A DNA stretch of 64,000 bases from UBA1952 sp965246765 (GCA_965246765.1 CBDFFJ010000003.1:461841-525840), one strand, 5' to 3'. Positions 48,330-58,425 are shown, numbered from the stretch's first letter. Notes: a model not told the origin generated them from the letters alone. Made by a program: numbers and translations.

Positions 48330-49969
48330 TTAGCGAGCCCACACCTGGCGGCCTCCTGAGTACGTCCTGAGTACGCCGGCTCCCAATATTGCCGAGTCTG
48401 CAACCGTCATCAGGTCGCGGTCCAGAATTACGAAATCTGCCTTCTTGCCCCGCTCGAGGCTGCCTGCATCGCCTTCCATAAAGCCGGCCTTAGCCGCCCA
48501 GATGGTCATCCCGCGCAGCGCCTGCTGCCGGGTGAGGGCGTCCTCCATCTGAAACCCGCCTGCGGGAAATCCCCTGGCATCTTTGCGTACAACAGCAGCA
48601 TAGAAAGTTTTGAAGGGCGAAATATCTTCTACCGGAAAGTCGGTGCCCAGAGGAAGCCAACCGTTGACTGCTCCAGCAGCTGCCGGTAGGCATATGCGCC
48701 TTTCAGCCGCTCGCTGCCGAGGCGGGTGCCGGCCCAGTACATATCGCTGGTGGCGTGTGTTGGTTGGACGGAAGGAATAACGGAAGTCTTTCCGAAAAGT
48801 GCAAAATCTGCCGGCGCTACCACCTGGGCGTGCTCAATGCGCCAGCGGCGATCGTTTTTCCCTTTCAGGTAGCGGTTGTAAATCTGCAGCATTACCCTGG
48901 CCCCGCTATCGCCGATGGCATGTGTACACATCTGGAAGTCAGTGCCGACCAGCATCCGCGCTAAAGAATCAAAATGGCTGACTGGGCTCAGCAGGAATCC
49001 GCGCCAGCCGGGCTGGTCGGCATAGGGCTGCAACAGGCAGGCCCCGCGGCTGCCGAGGGCGCCATCCGCATACACCTTGATGCCTTTGATAAAGAGGCGG
49101 TCGTTTTTGTAAGGGCCTTTTGACAGGTAGTGCTGGTAATTGACGGTGTCGTCGCTCAGCATCACGTAGAGGCGCATGAGCAGCTTGCCGGCGTTCTGCA
49201 GATTTTCTATTGCTTCTACTTCGTCCCGTTTCAGTCCGCAATCGGTTATAGTAGTAAGCCCCTGCGCAAAGCACATAGCCTGAGCTTTGGTAAGCCAGCG
49301 CTCATAATCCGCCTTTGAGGGTGTGGGCACTACCCGCGTCACTAGCTCAACCGCATTGTCTATCAGCAAGCCGGTCGGCCTGCCCCCTTTCATTTCCACG
49401 GTGCCACCTGTCAGGTTCTTCTGGCTGCCGGTTATCCCGGCCATCGCCAGCGCCGCCGCATTGGCGATGGCTGCATGTCCGTCCACACGATCCAGGAGTA
49501 CAGGCGTATTGGGGAACAGCGCATTGAGCTCTGCATTATCCGGAAAGGCCTTCCCCGGAAAAGTATTCTGGTCCCAGCCCCGCCCGCGCAGCCAGGCCTC
49601 GCAGGGATGCGCCTTTGCAAAATCCTGTACGCGCCGCATGGCTTCGCTCCAGTCTTTACAGCCCCAGAGATTCACCTCAAAAAGTGAGCGGCCATAGCCT
49701 ACAAAGTGGGCATGCGCATCTATAAAGCCGGGATAGACGGCCGCGCCTCCGGCGTCAACCACACTGTCTGAACGATAAGCCGACAGTACGTACTCATTGC
49801 TTCCGGTCGCGACAATTTTCCCGTCTTTTACCGCAAAGGCTTCCCTCGTGCTGAACGCTGAATCTACCGTATAGACGCGCCCGTGATGCAGGATAAGATC
49901 AGCGGACTGTTTATTGCCGCAGGCGGCAAACAGGAACAAAAGAAGGAGGAGAAATGGATAGCAGCGCAT
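48330..49969 (-). pseudogene. Amidohydrolase (YtcJ-like), broken by one frameshift
   Basis: The 5' part (49969 to about 48660) has a lipoprotein signal (MRCYPFLLLLLFLFAACGNK) and amidohydrolase motifs: YPGFIDAHAHFVGYG (HxH), RVDGHAAIANAAAL, TTITDCGLK, QMCTHAIGDSGARVML, and RIEHAQVVAP. It then runs QLLEQSTVGFLWAPTFR and stops. Two frames over, the sequence continues as NGWLPLGTDFPVEDISPFKT and, from 48548, MEDALTRQQALRGMTIWAAK to a natural stop at 48330. A single missing A in an AAA run (before 48660) would restore about 547 residues. Either the gene is inactive or the base is a sequencing indel. Metal ligands are otherwise complete. Confidence 0.85.
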
Positions 49970-50026
49970 GTAGAGCGCATAAAAGTAGCAAGACGAACGA
50001 GTGTCACGTCTGTAGTATCGCCCAAT

Positions 50027-50836
50027 CTATCCGGCCTGCGTTGCCTGCATCTGTGGCTCCAGCCAGTTATAGACAAAGTCCGCAACCTCTTCCCAGCCCG
50101 GCTCGCCGCAGATGAAGTGGGAGCGGCCTTTGAACCGCTTATAGACGTTCGCGCCACCGGTTTTGTCTGTGAAAGCCTTACTGTTTTTCTCCACCAGCTC
50201 TGTAGGGACAATCCGGTCTTCCTCGCCGCTGATAAAAGCCATAGGCACATGCGGCAGGTCCAGGTTTATATGCCCGGACGGGCCGAGGCAGCCGCGCAGC
50301 ACATTGCGGCTGTCGTGGGTAGCAGTTTCTGCATACGCCTGCCGCGCCGCGGTCTCGCTCAAAGTATTGCAGAAGTCGGCGTGGAAGCTTTCGGGAGTCT
50401 GCTCAAAAGGCGCGTTGCCCGCCAGTGGATTGGCAATTGCAGTGACGTTCTTAAAGAAAGGCCAGTCCAGCGTCATCATCATGTTGGGCGCTACCGGCGA
50501 GATGGGCACGGCGAAGGAGACCAGATTTCTGTTGGCGAATATTTGCGCCAGCAGACCGCCTACGGAATGTCCGATTACAATGGGTCTGTCCCGCAGTTCG
50601 GGCGCGTTGCCGCCTGCGCTGATGACTACAGCCTCCATGGCGCTGATTACCTCGTCAAGCGACAGGTCGCCAAGGCCGGTTGGCGGCGCCTGGCGCAGTG
50701 CAGCCGGCTCGCCTTCGTGAAGCGGCCAGGATGGGGCGATGCAGTTGTAGCCTTTGGCGGTAAAGTAGCTGATCCAGCTGTCCCAGCTTTTGGCATTCTG
50801 AAACATGCCGTGGATAAATACGATGGTCTTGCTCAC
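50027..50836 (-). CDS. Alpha/beta hydrolase
   Basis: I place the start at the GTG 50834-50836 (MSKTIVFIHGMFQNAKSWDS), the family-like start; an upstream GTG at 50861-50863 adds nine residues. The ~269-residue enzyme has FIHGMFQNAKSWDSW, IAPSWPLHEGEPA, nucleophile elbow GHSVGGLLAQIFA, the acid in FISGEEDRIVPT and H in GRSHFICGEPG. It is a complete alpha/beta hydrolase of the esterase/lipase type and is probably cytoplasmic (no signal peptide). Substrate unknown. Confidence 0.85.
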   Translation of the reverse strand: MSKTIVFIHGMFQNAKSWDSWISYFTAKGYNCIAPSWPLHEGEPAALRQAPPTGLGDLSLDEVISAMEAVVISAGGNAPELRDRPIVIGHSVGGLLAQIFANRNLVSFAVPISPVAPNMMMTLDWPFFKNVTAIANPLAGNAPFEQTPESFHADFCNTLSETAARQAYAETATHDSRNVLRGCLGPSGHINLDLPHVPMAFISGEEDRIVPTELVEKNSKAFTDKTGGANVYKRFKGRSHFICGEPGWEEVADFVYNWLEPQMQATQAG

Positions 50837-50891
50837 AGGATAATTTTTAAATGAGCCAGACACGCCTAAAAAAGTGTACCTGCCATTACTC

Positions 50892-52154
50892 CTAGGCTAC
50901 CCGCCAGCGCCCGAGCTCCGCGAATATGGCTATGGAGACAGCTACTGCGGTAATCATCAGATAGGTATATGGCACCTGGATAAATGCCAGAAAGAGGCTG
51001 AGGTAGATTTTGAAAGACGCCAGCAGGAAGATTCTTGGGTGCAGGCGTCTGCGCCAGCGCGCATAGGCGGCGCCCATGAGCACGCTGCTGCCAAGGCAAA
51101 TCCAAAAGTGAACCTGCTGAAGTATATGCAGGCGCTCGGGCAGTGTGCGCCCGGAGAAGCCGAGGTAAAACCAGCGCGCGAAGCCGATCCCGCGATCCAG
51201 GTGCTGCGGCATGCCTTCGTCATCCCATTCGCCGATAGCGGCTTGGGTATAATATGCATAGCCTTCGCCGAAAGCGCTCCAGTCTTTACTTAGAAAAGGG
51301 ATGATGTAGATGAGCAGCACGAGCGCGGCAATCATTGTTGCAGAGCGGTAGAATCCCTTTCGGTCCACATACATCCATTCTATGAAAGCCCAGAGCGGCA
51401 GCCAGAGCACCAGACTGTAGCGGCTCAGCAGGCAAAGCGCGATTGCTGCGCCGCGCAGCCAAGGATTTTTCCCGCCTATACCCATAATCAGCAGCATATA
51501 GTAGCCGGCAACCATGATTTCAACGGTCATATTCAGGATGCCGGTGTCATGGTTCAGTATCATCCAGCCGAAGTACAGCGTCAGGATGGTCACGACAAAG
51601 CCCCGGCTAATAGAAATGCGGCTGCAACGCCATACCATCAATAGGGCCGCTAAATAGAAAATTCCGCCAGCCACCCAGCGGTAGTCAAAACGCAGGGCTT
51701 CTGAAATCGTAAACGGCAGCCATTGCATCGGCAGATAAGTCAACGGCAAAGGGTAACCCCATTCATATATGGTACTATAAACAGTCTCGCCCGCCAGCAG
51801 CCGCCTTACGGCCGCCCTAATGGTTAAGATAATGTCTGAGCCCTGCCCAATCGGAATCTCCCGGAATGCCTGTGCTGCAAAGGGTATAAAGGCGATAATC
51901 CCGATTGTCAAAACGATTGCCGGACCGAAACGTTCCAGTTGCGTCCGGCTGAAGTTTGGTTCAGGATGATATTCCGGCCGCTTTCCCCAATACTTCCAGA
52001 TAACGACGCCCCCGATGAGCAGGGAGCAAAGCGCATTGCAGACCTCGCTGACGGTATGCGGCAGGAGCTTAGACAGCCATAACAGGAAGGCCGCTTCCAG
52101 CAGGATCAGCATTACCAGAATTACATCCGGATAAGGGCGTTTCAACGAGCGCAT
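50892..52154 (-). CDS. GT87/DUF2029-like membrane glycosyltransferase, tandem copy 1
   Basis: The 420-residue integral membrane protein has about ten to eleven hydrophobic segments (PDVILVMLILLEAAFLLWLS, FGPAIVLTIGIIAFIPFAAQ, YLAALLMVWRCSRISISRGF) and loops with Asp/Arg pairs (YEWGYPLPLTYLPMQWLP, LSRYSLVLWLPLWAFIEWMY) of polyprenyl-phosphate-mannose-type GT-C enzymes. It closely resembles the neighbour at 52190-53485, including near-identical stretches such as IGGKNPWLxGAAIALCLLSR, so the two arose by tandem duplication. Donor and acceptor are unknown. Confidence 0.75.
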   Translation of the reverse strand: MRSLKRPYPDVILVMLILLEAAFLLWLSKLLPHTVSEVCNALCSLLIGGVVIWKYWGKRPEYHPEPNFSRTQLERFGPAIVLTIGIIAFIPFAAQAFREIPIGQGSDIILTIRAAVRRLLAGETVYSTIYEWGYPLPLTYLPMQWLPFTISEALRFDYRWVAGGIFYLAALLMVWRCSRISISRGFVVTILTLYFGWMILNHDTGILNMTVEIMVAGYYMLLIMGIGGKNPWLRGAAIALCLLSRYSLVLWLPLWAFIEWMYVDRKGFYRSATMIAALVLLIYIIPFLSKDWSAFGEGYAYYTQAAIGEWDDEGMPQHLDRGIGFARWFYLGFSGRTLPERLHILQQVHFWICLGSSVLMGAAYARWRRRLHPRIFLLASFKIYLSLFLAFIQVPYTYLMITAVAVSIAIFAELGRWRVA

Positions 52155-52189
52155 GTTTTACGAAAATACGCATGCCGCAGGATGCACTT

Positions 52190-53485
52190 TCAGGATTTTC
52201 GGCTTGCATCCGCAGGATTAGCCGCCTGCCAGCTGCTCAGCTCGGCAAAGGTGGCAATGGATACCGCCACCGCCGTAATCATCAGGTAAGCGTAGGGTAC
52301 TTGTATAAAAGCAAGGAACAGGCTGAGGTAGATCTTGAAAGAAACCATCAGGAAGATGCGTGGATGCAGCTTCTTCTTGAGGCGTGTGTAAGCCAGGCTC
52401 ATCAGCGCAATGCTCCCGGCACAAACCCACAGATGAACCCTTTGCAGCAGATGCAGCCGCTCCGCCACGCTGTGAGCCGGGTTGCTGAGATAAAACCGCC
52501 GCGCGAAGCCAAGACCCTGATTCAGCTGGAACGGGACGCCATCGTTATCCCATTCACCCATTGCCGCTTCTGTGTAGTAAGTGTATCCTTTGCCCAGCGT
52601 ACTCCAGTCGCGGCTCAGAAACGGCAGGACGTAGATGCCGGCTACGAGCAAGGCAATTACGAGCGCGGAGCGATAGAGATTTTTGCGGTCTGCATACATC
52701 CATTCCACAAAGGCCCAGAGCGGCAGCCAGAGCACCAAGCTGTAGCGGCTGAGCAGGCAAAGCGCGATTGCCGCGCCGCTCAGCCAGGGATTTTTACCAC
52801 CTATACCCATGACCAGCAGCATGTAGTAGCCGGCGATCATCAGCTCCACCGTGCTGTCTATAATGCCCGTGTTGTGGTTCAGCAGCATCCAAACCAGATA
52901 CAGGGTCATGGTGGCTACTGCAAAGGCTCGGGCTGCCGAGCGCCGGCTGCAGCTCCATACCGTCGCCAACGAGGCTGCGTAGAAGATGCCCGCAGCCACC
53001 CAGCGGTAATCAAAGCGCAGTAGCTCCGCAACCACGTATGGCAGCCATTGCATGGGCATATATGTGAGCGGCTGTGGCCCGCCATTCATGACGATGGTCT
53101 TGTAAGGCGCCTCGCCAGCCAAAAGGCGCCGGACAGCAACGGCAATAGTTGGAATGATGTCGGAATGCTCAATGGTAGCCGGCGTCTCCCGGAAAGCAAG
53201 GGCAATAAAGGGGGCAAATGCAGCCATCCCGACGGTAAGCAGCGCCGCAGGACCGAAGCGGCGCCAGGCCATTGGCTGCGCCGGTTGCACTTTTGGCTGT
53301 AGTGGTATCCCCCAACTCCTGGCTGCGACCGCCAGCCCGATCAGGAACGAGCATAATGTGTAGCCAACCTCATTGGCGCCATGCCACAGTATTTCTTCCG
53401 GCAGCCAGAGGATGAAAGCCGCTTCCAGGAGGATGAGTCCGGCGATTATGACATCCCAATAAAATTTCCTCGTAAAGCGCCGCAT
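52190..53485 (-). CDS. GT87/DUF2029-like membrane glycosyltransferase, tandem copy 2
   Basis: The ATG at 53483-53485 gives MRRFTRKFYWDVIIAGLILL; a TTG 13 codons upstream overlaps the previous gene end and is rejected. The 431-residue product has the same topology as copy 1, with conserved loops YKTIVMNGGPQPLTYMPMQW and CLLSRYSLVLWLPLWAFVEW. The gap to copy 1 is 35 bases. Divergence is concentrated in the N-terminal and loop-1 regions; the central segment is nearly identical, which suggests recent duplication or gene conversion. Confidence 0.75.
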   Translation of the reverse strand: MRRFTRKFYWDVIIAGLILLEAAFILWLPEEILWHGANEVGYTLCSFLIGLAVAARSWGIPLQPKVQPAQPMAWRRFGPAALLTVGMAAFAPFIALAFRETPATIEHSDIIPTIAVAVRRLLAGEAPYKTIVMNGGPQPLTYMPMQWLPYVVAELLRFDYRWVAAGIFYAASLATVWSCSRRSAARAFAVATMTLYLVWMLLNHNTGIIDSTVELMIAGYYMLLVMGIGGKNPWLSGAAIALCLLSRYSLVLWLPLWAFVEWMYADRKNLYRSALVIALLVAGIYVLPFLSRDWSTLGKGYTYYTEAAMGEWDNDGVPFQLNQGLGFARRFYLSNPAHSVAERLHLLQRVHLWVCAGSIALMSLAYTRLKKKLHPRIFLMVSFKIYLSLFLAFIQVPYAYLMITAVAVSIATFAELSSWQAANPADASRKS

Positions 53486-53520
53486 TGCGCACGAAAATAA
53501 CCCGGGCCGGGGCGCAAAAT

Positions 53521-55332
53521 TCAAAATGCCTGTACTTCCAGGCGCTCAATCCAAAGCTTTTCGCGGGTGCCGGTATTCACGAAGCGCACATAGATGCTGT
53601 CCGCATCTGCATGGCGCGGCAGCCTGAAGTCAACGGAAATGTTTTTGGTTTCGCCATCGCTCAGGAGGCGATGCACGCGGATTATGGTGTTATCCAGATC
53701 AACGCCCCCTTTGCGGATACCGATGACGAACTGCGTCATCTTCCAGAAAGTCCATTCTTTGATGTCGCAATGAAAAGTAGCGGAGGCACGCAGCCAGCGG
53801 GCGCCGTCTTCTTTACGAAAGGGCAGGCCAAAGTCCGGGCTAGACCGTTCCGGAGTGCTCATCAGCAGCATCGTGTCCTCGCCTTGCGCATTGGCACCGT
53901 GCAGCGAAGCCCGGTATATCTCGTGCGCGTTTTGAGGCAGCGGTCCTTCGTACAGATATCGGCCATCGCGCAGCTTCAGGGTTTCTTCGGGCGCAGACCA
54001 GCGGCCTATGACGCGCCAGAAGTATTGCCCCGTCATGTTGCCCTCCGCATCGTATAGCGAGCCCGCATGAGCGTGATAAGTAAACCAGATATTGATGTAG
54101 CAAAGCGCGGCAATGATGGGAAGCGATGCCCACGCGCGCAGGCGGCGCGCTCCAAGCCATTGCAGCAGCGCGGCTAAGGGCATTGCCAGGGCCGGATAGT
54201 ACTGTACCATCGCCCGCCCGCCGCTGCCGGAATACCACCATATATCCCATGCTGTGACGATGTAAAAAGCCAGCGCAAGAAAAGTGAGTATGGCGACGCG
54301 GGAAGCGCCACGGCGTAAAAAATACACGAGCCCGATCAGCGAAAGCGCCATAGCCGGAGTGTAAGTAAGCCAGCCACTCTTGTAGCTAATGGAGTAATTC
54401 AGCAAATGCGGGTGCAGCCAGCTAAAGCCCTGATCGCCATAAGCATTATACAGCCAATGTCCGGACACGCTTTTCCAGTAAATAAGCTGTACGGATGCGA
54501 TCATCAGCATCAGTCCCGCTGCGACTGCCAGCTTCAACCGCTGCGCCGCCAGAAACCGAAGATGCCTTCGCCGCGAAGCTGTCTTTAAATCCGGAAGTGT
54601 CCATAGCAGCGGTATGAGCACCGCGATAATATCCGTTGCCCGGATTAAAAATGCCCAGCCGCAAAGGAGGCCTATTATCGCAGCCGTCTTCCATGCGGGT
54701 TTCTGGTAAAAGGAATGGCTTGCCAGCAGGAGCCCGGCATAAGCCGTAAAGAGCCAGGTATGGGAAAGGCCGCCGTCTATGGCGCTGTAATTCAGGTAAT
54801 TGCTGCCAATGACAATAATCAGCAGCACGGCCGCGACAACGCCATCTGTATAGTAATGACGCAGGAAGCGCCGCAAGAGCCAGAGGCCAAGGATGGCATT
54901 CAGCAGGGCGCCGAACTGAACCGCTGCCTGGTAAGGTCTTGAAAATCCGTCAGCCTGGTAACCCATAGGCCGGGCCAGCGCATGCGCTATCAGGAAGGCC
55001 GGGCTTTCCCCGATCGCCACGCCGGGCCCATACTTCAGCACTACATTGCCATTATCTGAGCGCGCGCCCAATTCTTCCGCCTTGGCGGGGCCGGGCTGAT
55101 ACCGATGAATGATGCTGTCTGCCCAATGAAACTGCTTTATGTCTTTGTATATGAACACTGAGGGCAAATAGGCATAATAACCCATCGCATCCCAGGACAA
55201 GGTCGCATTGTTGCCCGCCTGCCGGTAGCGCGGATAGAAAAAGAGGCTGCAATACATCATAGCCGCCACTGCGATGCCAAGTGCTATACAAGACCAGTAG
55301 CTTGCGGCAGGCTTCACTGTGGTTTCGCTCAT
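53521..55332 (-). CDS. Large membrane protein, probable GT39/GT-C-type
   Basis: The ATG 55330-55332 (MSETTVKPAASYWSCIALGI) starts a 603-residue protein with about eleven membrane segments (LGIAVAAMMYCSLFFYPRYR, VLLIIVIGSNYLNYSAIDGG, VAILTFLALAFYIVTAWDIW). After the last segments a soluble region carries WSAPEETLKLRDGRYLYEGP and a beta-rich C-terminus (MTQFVIGIRKGGVDLDNTII, VRFVNTGTREKLWIERLEVQ). The early acidic loop (TLSWDAMGYYAYLPSVFIYK) is typical of GT-C glycosyltransferases. It precedes copies 2 and 1 of the GT87-like genes, so all three may act on the same lipid-linked or surface glycan. Confidence 0.7.
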   Translation of the reverse strand: MSETTVKPAASYWSCIALGIAVAAMMYCSLFFYPRYRQAGNNATLSWDAMGYYAYLPSVFIYKDIKQFHWADSIIHRYQPGPAKAEELGARSDNGNVVLKYGPGVAIGESPAFLIAHALARPMGYQADGFSRPYQAAVQFGALLNAILGLWLLRRFLRHYYTDGVVAAVLLIIVIGSNYLNYSAIDGGLSHTWLFTAYAGLLLASHSFYQKPAWKTAAIIGLLCGWAFLIRATDIIAVLIPLLWTLPDLKTASRRRHLRFLAAQRLKLAVAAGLMLMIASVQLIYWKSVSGHWLYNAYGDQGFSWLHPHLLNYSISYKSGWLTYTPAMALSLIGLVYFLRRGASRVAILTFLALAFYIVTAWDIWWYSGSGGRAMVQYYPALAMPLAALLQWLGARRLRAWASLPIIAALCYINIWFTYHAHAGSLYDAEGNMTGQYFWRVIGRWSAPEETLKLRDGRYLYEGPLPQNAHEIYRASLHGANAQGEDTMLLMSTPERSSPDFGLPFRKEDGARWLRASATFHCDIKEWTFWKMTQFVIGIRKGGVDLDNTIIRVHRLLSDGETKNISVDFRLPRHADADSIYVRFVNTGTREKLWIERLEVQAF

Positions 55333-55448
55333 GACGGTGCGATCGGCAGCAATTCTGCGGAGCATTGTATTCTATGGCCGCCGGAACCTTGCTTTGTGTG
55401 CAATGTAATGGCTGCGGCGAAGATGAACCCAACACCGGTATTTCTTCG

Positions 55449-58376
55449 CTAATAATTTGACAAGGCGGAATATATGCTCTGCTGGTAGTTGAGGCGCTGA
55501 ATAAATAAGTCGGTATTGTCAATAAAGCCGTCCAGATTCAGGTCGGTCACATGATATACATCGTACAGACTTTGCAGAAAGAAGGATCGCGTGATTGATA
55601 TATCTGCGTTGTCAATAAACAGATCCTGCGGCGCATCAACATCACCTGCCCACATACACCACTTTCCGCCCGTCTGCACCATTTGCGGCGGATCAGAAAA
55701 GGGATTAACCGCCTGGGATAACAATGCAGTGAAATTATATCCGGTGCTATCATTCAGTCCGAAGGCAGAAACAGGATTGCTCAGTATCGCTAAATGACTT
55801 CTATGCCAGAGTGCGAGGCGCACCTTAGAAGGCATTGCATTGAACCTCGGGGTTATGCCGCCTGTATCAACGATTTTTCCGTCACTTTTAAGCAACAGCG
55901 CCCGCGTCTGATACACAGTTGCAGGCTGCGCGGAATCCCGCACTTCCAGCTTTACCCAATCCACTATATCGCCTGCGGGTCCTGTCGGCTTATTAATTTG
56001 TGTGTAAATCTGCCCGAGGCTGTAGGGGTCTGACGTTGGCAGCAGGCCGTTATTGCCTCCAAAATAGTTCTGCAGATCCGTGCGCATGGTACCGTTGCTT
56101 TGCATAGCTCCCTGCAGGCCGGCGGTAACGGAGAGGATCGGCCCGGGATAATAAGCGCTGGACAGCGGGCTATTGCCGCTGCCCAGCGCAAAAGGTGAAA
56201 AGGATGTGACGCCGCTGCGGGTAAAGGTGTAAGGATTTGTTCCGGTTGCGCTGCCGGCCATGCTGATGTCCCATTGAGAGGCGGTAAAGTGGCTCAACTT
56301 GCAGGCTGTGCGGGTAAAGCCGGTGAGCTCATCGCCGGGAATCCATTGCACTTTTAAGCTGGCGTTACTGCCGCCGGGTGTGTCTTCATCCACAAACCAG
56401 GTGCGGTCCACGATGTTGGAAGCGAGCAGGACGCCGTTTGTACCGTTGCTGTAAACGCCGCTTGCCACGCGCACACCGAAGTTGTCTGATGTGCCGGAGT
56501 TGTTGATAGTAACCGGATTGTAGGTGCTGCTGCCGTAGCTGACGGGGAAGAGGACATTGCTCTTGCCGCCTGGGCCGATGCTTTCTATGATGAGCTTGCC
56601 GGCGCCGTCTGTGATGATTTTGCTGGTCGCGGAGTTGAAGTTCTGGATGCTGTTGCGGATGCGGAGGTTGTACGCGCCGAGGGCGATGCTTACGCGGTCA
56701 GCATTGAAGTTGGCTACTGTAAGATTTCCGGAAAGCGAATAAGAGCGGGTATTTGTACTTGCTACAATGCTGAGGTGTGCAGCGGCAGTGTCCTGTAGCT
56801 TGATTTGCGGGCTTATAGGCGTAGCCGCGGTGTTATTGCTGCTTACGTAAGATGTCAGGCTAGAGTTACCTGATATGTATAATCCTTTGCAATTTGCAGT
56901 GTCGGTGGTGCTGTTATTATCCAGAATGTTGCCGCCTACAGCCAGATTACAGGCATTCCCCGATGAATCCCGTAGCAATATGAGCGCTGCATTGGAATCT
57001 ATTTGCAGGTTGCGGTCAACTACCAACTGGTAACCGTTACCGGCATGACCGGACAACTCAAATTTTCCGGACTGCACCTTCAGGCTGCCGCGCACATAGA
57101 TGGGTGTCGTGTCAGCTATTACTTTTCCGCAGCCGGTTTTTGCAATAACCAGTGTATCTAACCAAAGCGGGGTGGGCCATTGGATGCGGCTGGTGCCGGG
57201 GCCAGAAAATGTTAGGCGATAAACCTGGCCGGCGTCGCATCTGCTTTTTAGCGCTGTGAATACAGGCGTATTTCCAACCTTGATACTCTGCTGGAAAGCA
57301 TTTCCATAGCATGAAAAAGTTGTCGGGAAACTTGACGTGCCTGTATTCAACAGATCGCCGGTAATATTCAGGCCGGTATAAACACCATAAACGGATAAGT
57401 TCCCTGCCGCCATTATTATACTGCCATTGATAGTGCTTGTATTTGTGATGTAGTATCCCCCAGGCCAAGTGTTGCTGAAGTTGAGTATATACTCTTGATT
57501 TGTTTGCTCGGAAATGACATTGCCATTCCAAGTCATATTGCCGTTCAATCTGAATGTCATTGTCCCGGAGCCCGAACAACTAATCGGCTGATTCAAATAT
57601 CTGACAGTAACATTATTAGTAATTAGGTACGGATACGCGCCTAAATTGGGGTAATTGCTTGTTGAAAATTGTCCTAGCTGAATTTCGGAGTTTGAAATAG
57701 AAGCTATCGCAGCATTTGTAGTATAGCTTGAAGTGAATTGCCCGGTTTTAAGGACACTGTTATTAATGCTTATCTGGTACGGAAAATTTCCGGCGGAATT
57801 TGTGCCCATTTGATTTTTACTATACAGTAAGCTGTTGGTAACATTTACATTGCCTTGAAAGCCAATCCCAGAATACTGGTGCGTGCAATTAATAACTGCA
57901 TTGTTGATAACGGCTGTATAGGGCTGACTGGTACTACTACGAGCTATTTCAAGATTGCCGGGTACATTCAAAACGCCGCCATTTATATTGATGGAGCCGT
58001 AGTTATCCCAAACTGTTAGATATACCGGATTAGAATTGGAAGAATAGCAATTCAGAGTAGTAGCATTTGTAACGTTTAGAAATCTACAAGACAGACCCGT
58101 GCTGGAATTACTCGCGGTACTTCCGCCGTTCTGACCAACCACAATTTGAGAAAAGCTAATTATTAGATGTGCAGTGCCGCCGTTATTAAAATAAACGCTA
58201 TCCCATCCCTGCGGATATGTATGCAGCACGTTCGTTCCACCCGGCACACCGGTACGCATCCAATTATTGGCGCTTGTCCACAAAGAATCGCCAGCATATC
58301 CAGTCCACGTAAACTGATAAGCACGAGCGACAAAAGTCATAAGCAGTACAACGGCTGTAGATAAAAAAATTTTCAT
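55449..58376 (-). CDS. Large secreted repeat protein with a dockerin-like C-terminus
   Basis: The 975-residue protein starts with a signal peptide (MKIFLSTAVVLLMTFVARAY) and continues with a carbohydrate-binding-like domain (FTWTGYAGDSLWTSANNWMR), then hundreds of residues of Asn/Ser/Thr-rich beta-strand repeats (NVTNATTLNCYSSNSNPVYL, GNLEIARSSTSQPYTAVINN) like a right-handed beta-helix or other repeated-strand adhesin. The end has two calcium-loop-like segments, DLFIDNADISITRSFF and DLNLDGFIDNTDLFIQRLN, spaced as in type I dockerins. No T9SS type A domain is visible. It could be a surface adhesin or glycan-binding protein. Confidence 0.78.
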   Translation of the reverse strand: MKIFLSTAVVLLMTFVARAYQFTWTGYAGDSLWTSANNWMRTGVPGGTNVLHTYPQGWDSVYFNNGGTAHLIISFSQIVVGQNGGSTASNSSTGLSCRFLNVTNATTLNCYSSNSNPVYLTVWDNYGSININGGVLNVPGNLEIARSSTSQPYTAVINNAVINCTHQYSGIGFQGNVNVTNSLLYSKNQMGTNSAGNFPYQISINNSVLKTGQFTSSYTTNAAIASISNSEIQLGQFSTSNYPNLGAYPYLITNNVTVRYLNQPISCSGSGTMTFRLNGNMTWNGNVISEQTNQEYILNFSNTWPGGYYITNTSTINGSIIMAAGNLSVYGVYTGLNITGDLLNTGTSSFPTTFSCYGNAFQQSIKVGNTPVFTALKSRCDAGQVYRLTFSGPGTSRIQWPTPLWLDTLVIAKTGCGKVIADTTPIYVRGSLKVQSGKFELSGHAGNGYQLVVDRNLQIDSNAALILLRDSSGNACNLAVGGNILDNNSTTDTANCKGLYISGNSSLTSYVSSNNTAATPISPQIKLQDTAAAHLSIVASTNTRSYSLSGNLTVANFNADRVSIALGAYNLRIRNSIQNFNSATSKIITDGAGKLIIESIGPGGKSNVLFPVSYGSSTYNPVTINNSGTSDNFGVRVASGVYSNGTNGVLLASNIVDRTWFVDEDTPGGSNASLKVQWIPGDELTGFTRTACKLSHFTASQWDISMAGSATGTNPYTFTRSGVTSFSPFALGSGNSPLSSAYYPGPILSVTAGLQGAMQSNGTMRTDLQNYFGGNNGLLPTSDPYSLGQIYTQINKPTGPAGDIVDWVKLEVRDSAQPATVYQTRALLLKSDGKIVDTGGITPRFNAMPSKVRLALWHRSHLAILSNPVSAFGLNDSTGYNFTALLSQAVNPFSDPPQMVQTGGKWCMWAGDVDAPQDLFIDNADISITRSFFLQSLYDVYHVTDLNLDGFIDNTDLFIQRLNYQQSIYSALSNY

Positions 58377-58390
58377 TGAACGATTTTTCG

Positions 58391-58425
58391 CAAAGTAATC
58401 AACATCCGAGATAATAAAACAAGTA
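58391..58425 (-). promoter_or_regulatory. Possible promoter of the large secreted protein gene
   Basis: On the minus strand TTG (-33) and TTACTTTG (-7, one mismatch to TAnnTTTG) lie about 21 bases apart, just before the ATG at 58374-58376. The fit is moderate. Confidence 0.35.

Noticed and set aside
49883..50854. Long plus-strand frame across the amidohydrolase-hydrolase junction
   Set aside because: It lies antisense to a hydrolase with complete catalytic motifs and has no family resemblance.
55449..55700. T9SS type A sorting domain at the end of the large secreted protein
   Set aside because: The C-terminus lacks the YPNP and GxYxxRIxxG pattern found at 14842-15846; it has calcium-loop-like repeats instead.
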